Shown here: positions 25,561 to 35,000 of the stretch, one piece after another
Layout: every line of letters begins with the position of its first letter
Numbering within the stretch: the first letter of the stretch is position 1
Assembly (NCBI GenBank): GCA_033961575.1
Contig: CM066730.1
Coordinates: 159,367,523 to 159,431,522, forward strand
DNA: 64,000 nt
Reading direction: 5' to 3'
From: Aselliscus stoliczkanus
Lineage: Eukaryota > Chordata > Mammalia > Chiroptera > Hipposideridae
Program-made: the position numbers and the translations under genes
The notes under the pieces: generated by a model
What the model was told of the DNA's origin: nothing
Databases searched by the model: none
Seen by the model: only the letters and a program-made list of their open reading frames with translations

Positions 25561-26317
25561 AATACTGCAGTTCCTGGCATCTGCTGGTTCCAGTCCAGGG
25601 CTCACCCATGACCCCTGACCCTCAGAGATAATGAGCCAGAAAAGGTGAGCTGGGAGGGAGTTGACAGGCAGTGACCCCAGGTGAGCTGAGAAGCAGAGGA
25701 AGGGGTTAATGATCACAGGATAGGAGTGCAAATCTCTCGGACTTTCTCTTATGTGAATAGAAAGTGCCATTCTTCAAAAAAGTGCCACTCTGATAGGTAC
25801 TTGCACCCTGAAATAACCAGGGCATGAATGTCATCCCAATGTCACAGGCAGAATCAGGAGAGGGACTTTCCTTTAAAATCCTATGGAAACCAGAGTCCTT
25901 GGTCAACATTTTTAAACCCTTCTTAGGAGAAACTCTGGAAGACAAAATGCTGAAAATTAGAAAACCATTCTGTGTGAACCTTTCTGATTTAGCCTCTGTG
26001 GGAGGCTGATCTTAATGGCCAACATTTAGAAAGCACAGGATAGATCTGGGACAAGATGGCTCTGGATAAAACTGTACTATGAACCTAGAAGGTAGAACCA
26101 TGTTCAATGCCCTCTTGGTAGCATACCACATACACCCCAACCCCTTCCACTTCAGTCTTAGAATGGGGAACTGGAATAAAGTTTCTGCCATACTGAGCAG
26201 GAAAGGGCCAAGGAGGCAAAAAAGAAAAACACAGAGATGAGCGAACATTGGTGAGGAAGCACAGGTTTCTATAAGGCTTAACTTATGATCCCACCAAGGG
26301 TAGCAAAAAGCAGGACT

Positions 26318-26451
26318 GGGGCCGGCCGAGTGGCGCGGTGGTTAAGCGCTGGCTTAGGATGCCAGCGGCCCCAGTTTGGATCCCACATATGAGGGCTAGT
26401 GACACTGCCCTCTAAAAAAAAAATAAAAAAAAAAAATAAAAATAAAAATAA
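26318..26451 (+). mobile_element. Short tRNA-derived SINE
   Basis: It has the full family signature (GCCGGCCGAGTGGCGCGGTG, GGCTAGTGACACTGCCC) and a long A-rich AATAAAAATAAAA tail. AAAAAGCAGGACT is duplicated exactly at 26305-26317 and 26452-26464. Confidence 0.93.
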
Positions 26452-26666
26452 AAAAAGCAGGACTACCTGAGAGAAGGGAAATTCTTAAATCCCATTTCCT
26501 TAGCCAAAGCAGTATCTCATTGGGAAAAAGCTACAGATTTTTCCCAATCTCAACCCACCTCTGTCTCTTACCCATATTATTGTAAAGATGAAAATTCACA
26601 TCTAGTGCTTTGGTAATTGCTCATCCTTGCTCAAAGGACATTGACAGTTATGAGTATCTCATGATC

Positions 26667-26672
26667 TTTAAT
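26667..26672 (-). promoter_or_regulatory. Candidate variant polyadenylation signal for ZSCAN20
   Basis: The minus strand reads ATTAAA, the commonest variant signal, about 0.86 kb past the stop codon. There is no independent support, and other sites are possible. Confidence 0.2.
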
Positions 26673-26824
26673 CTTTAGGTATTCTAGGTTTCCATACTTG
26701 TTAAAAGGGGAATTCATAAAGGAATTTTAACAGGAAATGTGGTCTACGAAGTGCTGGCTTTAAGATTCTGGCACCTGAGCTACCTGCCCTAATGGGAAAT
26801 GGGATTCCGTATGGCAGGAAGAGT

Positions 26825-27065
26825 ACCTCAAGCTCTGGAGACAGACAGATCTGACTGACTCCTGCCTCTGCCATTTTCAGATGTGCGACCCAAGCCAGTT
26901 ACGTTTCCCGAGCCTCACTCTTCTCTTCTGGGAAATGGGGAGAATGTTAGTACCTACCTCCTGGTGCTGTTGTGAGGATTAAATGAGAGGATGTGTATAA
27001 AGTGTTTAGCACAGAGCCTGCTGAGAAACAAATGCTCGATAAATACTGGCTATTTTTGCCATTAC
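26825..27065 (+). mobile_element. MIR
   Basis: A well-preserved MIR: AGATCTGACTGACTCCTGCC, ACCCAAGCCAGTTACGTTTC, GTTGTGAGGATTAAATGAG and GATAAATACTGGCTATT in the expected order. Confidence 0.85.
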
Positions 27066-27533
27066 TAACAATGATTTGCTAATGCATCACTGTTCCTACT
27101 TTTTGCTGAGCTCACAGTGGCCTGCTTTAGGCCACTACTTCTCAGTTATGCCGCTCTCTCACCAGAGTCTCAAAGTTCTCCTGTGAGGAAACACCCAACT
27201 GAAAACTGCCAGGCAGGAGAATCTGCAATGTGTGCCAATGGGGTGTGTATACATGCGGACAGTGTGAGGGCCGAGTGGGGTGTGGAATCACTGCTCGGGA
27301 CTGGGTGTGGGTTGTTACAGGAGAAAGACAAATTACACGTAGGAAGAGTGCCTTCAACTCTGGATCCTCAGCATTTCTAATTCACTTCCAAAGGACTTGG
27401 ATTATATCAAGATTACTTCCCTGGGTATGCACCAAGCTTGAAAATTGGGAGTGTTTGTTTCTACCATAAATCTTATGATCTTGGGAGATTTAAATACACG
27501 TTTATCTCTTTTGTGGTGAGGGCGAGTTGTCTC

Positions 27534-28795
27534 TTATGATGCTTTTCCTCCTGCATGGGTTCTCCGGTGGGCGCTGAAGTGGGAGCTATTGTTAAAGTCT
27601 TTGCCACACTCCAGGCACTTGTAGGGTTTCTCCCCAGTGTGGATTCTCTGGTGAATAATAAGACTGGAGCTCTGGTTAAAGCACTTTCCACACTCTCTGC
27701 ACTTATAAGGCTTCTCTCCTGTGTGAATCCTCTGGTGAGTAATGAGGTTAGAACGGTCACGGAAGAATTTTCCACACTCGAGGCATTTGTAGGGCTTCTC
27801 TCCTGTGTGCACTCTCTGGTGTGTGATGAGCTTGGAGCGCTCACTGAAGCATTTCCCACAGTCCACACACTTATACGGCTTCTCCCCAGTGTGGGTTCGC
27901 TGGTGGTTAGCCAGCGTGGAGCTCTTACTGAAGCTTTTCCCACAGTCAGCACATTCGTATGGTTTCTCGCCTGTATGGATTCTTTGGTGACTAATGAGGG
28001 CAGAGCTCTTAGAAAAGGTTCTTCCACATTCGGAACACGGATACAGTTTCTCCTCTGAGTTGGTGCTGTGCGGTCCAGGGGAGTTCAAGTTCTTCCAGGC
28101 ACTTGGAGGTTGTTCAGGAGACGTCTCCTCTGTCAAGTTCCTCCAGTGAGCACTAAAGGGTGGGCTTGGGCCAAAGTTCTCCCCGGGCTCACTACAGTGG
28201 TCAGGATTTCCTCCCAAGTGGATCCTCTGATGTTTCAGAAGGTTTGAGCTCTGGTTGAAGCTTTTCCAACATTGCCCACATTTATAAGGCTTTTCCCCTG
28301 TGTGGATTCTCTGGTGGGTGACGAGATTTGAGTGGTCGCTAAAGCTTTTCCCACATTCGAGGCATTTGTAGGGCTTCTGTCCAGTGTGAATTCTCTGGTG
28401 GGTATTGAGGTTGGAGCGGTCACTAAAGCTTTTTCCACATTTGAGGCATTTGTAGGGCTTCTCACCTGTGTGTGTCCGCTGGTGGGCGATGAAGTGAGAG
28501 CTCCGACTGAAGCTTTTCACACACGTATCACACTTGTAGGGTTTCTCTGCGAGGTACAGGCCTTGATGGTCAATAAGTTTTTCTAAATCCTCTTCAGAAG
28601 AACATTCTTCCCATTGTTCCTCTGAGGGATTTCCCCACTGCTCTTCAGTTTCATTTTCATTTTCACTGTCCTCCCCCCAATCACGATGAGGGTGGCAAAC
28701 AATCTCTGTGGTACATTTTGATAAGGTGCCAGGCAAATCCTCAAAAATATCCTGCTCTGGACTCTGGTCTTCATCTTCATGCCTCATCTCAAAAC
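27534..28795 (-). CDS. ZSCAN20: ZSCAN20 last coding exon: acidic segment and ten C2H2 zinc fingers
   Basis: The exon follows a TTCTTTCAG acceptor and starts in phase 1, reading [16 protein letters not shown]. An acidic serine/glutamate-rich stretch ([13 protein letters not shown]) comes first. Then four fingers of the C-x2-C-x12-H-x3-H type are joined by TGEKP or TGQKP linkers, a gap of about 57 residues follows, and six more fingers end at [10 protein letters not shown] and the stop at 27534. All ten keep both cysteines and both histidines. The gap between fingers 4 and 5 contains a decayed finger. Tandem finger repeats also produce long open frames on the opposite strand, which are not genes. 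Confidence 0.95.
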
Positions 28796-31700
28796 CTGAA
28801 AGAATGGACAGAAATGCAGTTTTTGTTCATTCATTCGTTAGAGTCTATTTATATCTGTATGTCATTTCTTGTGAATTTGGCTAACATGAATTTATATCTT
28901 GTATCTCACATCTTATAAATGTGACTAACAGGAAATTGACAGAGTTTTGGCGCATACATGCATTTCTGACCTGCAAAGCTGAGAAGCGCAGTCTAGTTAC
29001 CCCATCAAGGGAGCCATGAGCCCCAGCCACGCAGGCAGCCAATCTCCCTGGACAACTCCCCGTCCCACTGTTTGACAATGAACACCTCCTTCTTCTAGTA
29101 CAGTCAGTATGTCCTGTGTCATAGGAGACTGAATAAACTCTATAATTGCCCAAATGAATCCCAGTCAAATCTAGACCTGACTGCTTGTCTCAAATATTTG
29201 AGGGATTACATTCAAGCCAGAGACTGGATCATCGGAGAAAGGCACAAATCTTTTTCCTATTCAATTCCATTCTCTGTTTTAGTTCAGACAAGATATGAGC
29301 CTGGCTCCCTCCCTCTGTCCACATGCTTGTAGATTCTGAGGATATCCAATGACTCCAGGCTTACCAGCATCTGGGGTTTTAGGGCATGGGGTTGGAGGCT
29401 TGATGGCATCTTCATCTGCTGTCTCATCCCAGGCCTGCTCATCAGTCTCAGTAATGCTCTGCCCAGATGTAGGGAGGCCCGCTGCCTCCCTGATGGTCCC
29501 CATGGCTCTGACTGCAGTCCGAGCCCTCACCAGAGAGTCCAGCTCCTCATAGAAGGGGCATGTCCCTGGTGGGTGGCTGCTCTTGGCTTTCCGGTAGCTT
29601 CGAAGGAGGTTTTTGAATCTATAGCGACACTGCTCCAGTGTCCGCAGGAAGCCCTGTGCACACAGCCGCTCTGCAATGGCCCGGTACACCTGGCTGTTCT
29701 GGTGACAGGTGCGAAGCTTTTCAGAGAATGGGGACTCACTGAGAATGGTCAGGAAGGCCTTGGTCTCCTCGTAGCCCCAGTGAACACCTGCTGTCAGGAG
29801 TGAAGAGTTCAGAATTGTGAGACTTAATGAACTTGCCTAGGTCATCAGGGATCGGGGTCACCTGCCCTGCTAAATGCCTAGAACACAGGCACCTCAGAAC
29901 TTATGAAGGTGCCTGAGGCACTAATAAAGAATATACCATTGCTTCTCAGGGCTGTGCCACCCCCACCACTCCCTTCTAGGAGATTCTATTAAAACTTAAG
30001 AGTCTTGGCAAAAGAGGAGGACTTAGGGGGCCATATTACACCAGGTGACACCCACTCCCCTGGCTTCGGCCGATTGGTTCAGGGAAAGGCCTATAAGTAG
30101 GATACAAGAGACTCTTTCTATACCCATTCAATACTTGTTCGCTACTTACTTTTATGAATTTTCCTTTAAACAAACATGGAAACAGGGAATCCCTCAAGAC
30201 ATGAATGGACTTCAAATAATTGCAATCGAGTCCAACCGAGGATGCCTTTCCCCTTTTGTGGAAGAAAAAGGAAGTGGCCTATTATCAGTTCCTCTGCAGG
30301 TAAATGATGTAGCCAGGGAGGCAGCATGGTGGAGGGAAAACCGCATGAAAGGGGGCTGGAGCCCTGGGCTCTGATCCTCACTCTGCCGCCTGCCTCACTG
30401 CGGACTCTGAGTCCTTCAGTCTTTGGCTTCAGTGTTTCCACTTTTACAATGACTGGGTGCTTCCCAAACACTGATGGTTCAACTACACACTGTCATGATT
30501 TCTGCTCTGTCTGTTAAGTATTTCACTCTGTATCTTTCTTTACCTAAATTTACTATCTGTGAAATCATGGTTGATGTGTTCATACACATTCAAAGTTCAC
30601 TCATCCCCCTACTACCAGTGACATACTTTGGGAAATACTGAATTAGCTCTTAAAGGTCCCCCTAGGATTTTAAAAGTGCTTGTGTCTATAACAGGGAAAA
30701 CTTATACAAGGAGAACTGACCATATGAGAAGAGAGTGGGCGTCTGAGAATGACCTAAGGAACTCAGCGCCTCACTCCAGTAGCATCAATCCAGGCTTTTG
30801 TGCCCTGAACTCACGGAGCAGAGGGTTTGGCTAGTAGGAGGGTTGGAATCTGGATCCGATTAAACCTGTGTTCTTACCAATACGACTTTGGAACAGAGCT
30901 GGACCCCCTGGAATCCTAGGCCCCTGGACAGACTCATCAGTGGCCACGTCATCACCATTACAGTCTTCTGCTGTGTCCTCAGGTTCCCAGCCCCCTTCTT
31001 CCTGCTCTTCCATCTCTGCATCGCTATCCCCCAGCCTGGGAAGCGCCACAGTCTCTCCCACTCCTGCTGTGGCTCTGATGGCAGTCCGAGCCCTCACCAG
31101 GGCCTCCAGCTCCTCGTAGAAGGGACAGGTCCCCGGGGGATGGCTGCTTTTGGCTTTCCGGTAATTCCGTAGGAGGTTTTTGACCCGGTAGCGACACTGC
31201 TCCAGTGTCCGCAGGAAGCCCCGTGCCCTCAGCCGCTCCGCAATGGCTCGGTACACCTGGCGGTTCTGGTGACAAGTCCGGAGCTTTTCAGAGAATGGGG
31301 ACTCACTCAAAATTGCCAGGAAAGTCTTCGTCTCCTCATAGCCCCAGTGCACACCCGACACCTTCATGTCCTCCACGTCCCATTGGGATTGTTCTTCCCA
31401 GGCCCTTGAGTCCCTCCAGGCCAATGCTGGAGCTGGTTTTGTTTGTTCAATATCCAGGCTGTAATCTGCCGTGTTCCTTTTACCAGAATTCATAAGACTT
31501 GGGCCCCAAAATTCTGGTCCTTGCTCTCGCTGGGAGATGATATTTGGTTTTGAAACTGGAACTCCTATATAAAAAGAAGCAGAGGAATTATTAGGTAAAA
31601 ATGACCTCTTGAGCAGAGCGCCTGTCCAAAATGTCCCTGAAACATATCATTTCCCTGTGAGAGGCTAATGAGAAATTCCCATGCTAATCCCTTCAATTGT

Positions 31701-31964
31701 CTTGTGGGTTAGAGAGAGGTAACTGGAGGTACCAGAATCACTTTAATTGAGCTCCTCGCTTTGTCCATTTGTTTTTTTGTTCCTGTTATGAAACACATCA
31801 CACAAAAGAGTGACGGTCATTGGTCCACAGATGGGCACATGACTTAAACTGGCCCAATCAGAATTAATTCAATGGTTGGAGGAAAGGTCTCTGTCTGTCT
31901 GTCTGTGTCTATCCCCCACCCTCACCCTCTTTTCTCTCTTTCTCTCTGCCTCTTTCTCTGGGTG

Positions 31965-32007
<43 letters not shown>

Positions 32008-35000
32008 TGTGAGTCTCTTGCTAGGAAATGTGGCCTCGATTGCACTGGCACATATCCTTTGACTCTGACACAAACTAGCTTTAACACGAAGCTGAGGCTG
32101 AGGATGGCAAGCAGAGAGACAGGAAGAACCTAGATCGCCTGTGACATTGCTGAGCCAATTTGTACTGTGGTTTGGAACATGCTCTCCTTGGACTTCCAAT
32201 ACGTAATGTGAGACAATAAATTTCCTTATTTTTTAAAATAGTTAGCTATGTTTAAAGGACACCTATACTAACATCTCCCAAGCCTAACAAAATAGAAGCC
32301 TTTAATTAAAATAAATATTTGAAGGAAACTAGATGAAAAAGAGTTTAGAGCTAAAAGAGGCTTAAGGATTATCTAGTTCAACATTTCCCAAAGTTTGTCC
32401 CTTTGAATACTATTTTCCCCAGACACCACGTGTAAGAAGGGGTTACACGGACAAGCAAGCAGCCAACAAAGGGCTCTAGTATTTTACCTTACTGACATGA
32501 GTCAGACCTATGATTGCCTCTCCTATTTTATCCCACTCATGTGTCTAACTGCCCTCAGACTGATCCCAGGCTCCACAGGGAAGTGGTTCATTAGTATTTG
32601 ACTTCCTGTGCAGGATGTGCCTACAGAGAAAGGACTCTATGTTGGTCATGTGGGATTTAAGGATTTCCAGCCCTGTAATATTCTCGTTTCATGGGCTTGG
32701 TTCACGTGAGTCTGCCCCTGAGAGATGGATCTTGTTTGATATTGAAAAGACTGGATTTCTGAGACAGCAGGCTGGGCCCAGCCCCTGCACCCTGGTGAAT
32801 GTACTGAGGAAATGAAGGTCATGAGCCACAAGAGGGCGGGCTCTAGGAAGCCATCCTGCCAGCCTCCATCCAGGCAGACTCCACTCCCACACTCCACCCT
32901 GGCCTCCACAGTGTTGGCTCCAGAAAGCATATCTTCTTCCTCTGTCTGAAATTCAATAGATTCACAGAGTCCCTGTCCTAAGGGAGTGATGAAATGCTCT
33001 TTGGGAGTGTACCGGAAACCCAACATCTTCAGAGAGCATCGTTTCCTTACCCAGGGACACGCCATTCCCACAGTTGTCTCCTGGGGGGTCCTTGCGAAAC
33101 TCCTGCTCAGCATGTCTGCCAGGGCCCAGGGCTTCCTGTGAGATGTACAAGAGAGGGACCTTAAATGTCAATGACCATGACCAGAGCCTGGGAACCCTAC
33201 CCAGAAAAATAATGGGAACAGAGGAATACCATGTGAGAGGCTAGCTAGCATCGTAGGGAGCAGCATGACCAAGGAGAGGCCCAGCAGATGGGCGGCGAGC
33301 AAGAGGCTAACTCCCTGAGTCTTGTGCCCTTTTGCTGAGCTGAGGCCACGAAAAGAGAAGAGGAGCACAGGGGCAAGAGCACAGAAGTAATGACAGGAAA
33401 GGGAGACCAAACAGCAGCTTACCTGAGACTCAGCTGTCACCTCCCAATCTCCAACGCTCCCCATCTTTGGAAGAGTAGGGGCTCGAGGAGTGAGGACAGC
33501 TAAAGAGAAGAAAAAGACTCTGAAACCCAAGCTCTCGTTCCCAGAAAACTACCCACCCCCCTTCTCAGGGCCAGCTTTCCAAAAGCCATGCATAGGTCAA
33601 ACTAAGACAATCCCTGTAGCCAGTGCAGTTTTCCATTCCTTCCCTTCTAGAGTATCTAGCTCCTAGAGTGGTGTGCCATGTGAGAAATGCCAAGCCGATC
33701 TTACCAGCCTATGATCTTAGCACCTTGCTTCAGTCCCAGCTGGAACCTGGATGACTCAGTTATAGGGGGCGAGCTGACATCGTTGGGAGCTTCATCTTTT
33801 TTTTAGAATGCCTACCTGCCTTACTTCTTAGTGTGTCCATCAGACACTATTCTATCCCTTGCCTTGAAATCCATACATATCTCTTCCCCATGACCCTTTC
33901 CTTACCAATCCCTTCACCCTTCTTCCCTGATGTTCCCTGATTCTTGATACTCACCACTCTCTTTCAAGGTCTGGGGCACCATCTTGGTGTCTAGATGCAT
34001 GGGAAGGTCAGGGCATGGATTCTTCACCCACTGCCTCTGAGACTGTCCCTTGGGCCAGTGATCCATTGGCTGCAGCTGAGAGCTCTGAGGTTCCTGCATT
34101 GCCTTTAAGGGCCTGATCCCTTCTGCACACAAGCCCAGCTCCTACACACAGATGGTCAAAATTCCCAATCGTCAGTTCAATAAGAGCAATTTTGGTAGGA
34201 AGGGCGGGCAATTTTCTGTTGAGCACAACTGTGGTCCAGAGGTTAACAGGCTCTTTTTAAGTCCTGAAGATGGCTCAAAGTATGACGACAAAGCCATTGG
34301 ACTGACTTGAGTTAATAGACTATCAATTATACCACCAAATGACTAATGTCTCATTCAACACAGGGAGGCTATACAAGTGTCTCAATGAGGCCGTTGCTGT
34401 CCAAAACATTTTTGAATCATAAAGACATAAATTATGTAAAAATTTTACGACATTAAAAAATAATTTCTGAACATGAAAACAGGGTGTTTATCAAAAAAAA
34501 AAAAAAAGAGAGAGAGAGAGAGAGAAGTTAACCAGGTCCAAATTAAAAAGCAAAGTGAAGCATAAGAACACATACAACTATAATTTTAAATGTAATTGCT
34601 CTAAATATTCCTGCTGAGGCGTGGCCGGTTAGCTCGGGTGGTTACAGCTTGGTGCTAATAACACCAAGGTTGCCGGTTTGATCCCCACATGGGCCACTGT
34701 GAGCTGTGCCTTCCTTAATAAAAATAAAAATAAAAAATAAATATTCCTGCTGAAAGGCAAAGAAAATTCAAAAATAAAGATAAGACAAAGGAGAGACAAA
34801 GAGTTACAGATAGAATTCAGAAAGGCACATCTACTCTTGAAATAGAAGGATAAGCAAAGATAAGGCACCGTAACTCAAAAGGAAAACAGACGTGGCAATT
34901 TTAATTTCAATGTAGACGTTCAGGCTAAAAGTACTTAGAGGTATAGAGAATATATACAAAATAAAAGGGAATAATCAATTAAGAGGTGAGATTACCCAAT

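Larger units (their letters stand above)
25561..27533 (-). other. ZSCAN20: Downstream flank of ZSCAN20, probably including its 3' UTR
   Basis: The region lies immediately 3' of the ZSCAN20 stop codon on the minus strand. No strong AATAAA is found close to the stop, so the transcript end is unresolved; a variant ATTAAA at 26667-26672 would give a 3' UTR of about 0.9 kb. It contains a MIR copy and, beyond the candidate signal, a young SINE. No other gene is seen. Confidence 0.4.

Noticed and set aside
27555..28058. Long open frame on the + strand (167 residues) across the zinc-finger exon
   Set aside because: It is antisense to the ZSCAN20 finger array; the repeated codons of tandem fingers keep the opposite strand open. 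It has no family resemblance of its own.
34618..34690. tRNA-Ile gene
   Set aside because: The cloverleaf is degraded, the sequence continues into a SINE body and an A-rich tail, and a target duplication flanks it.
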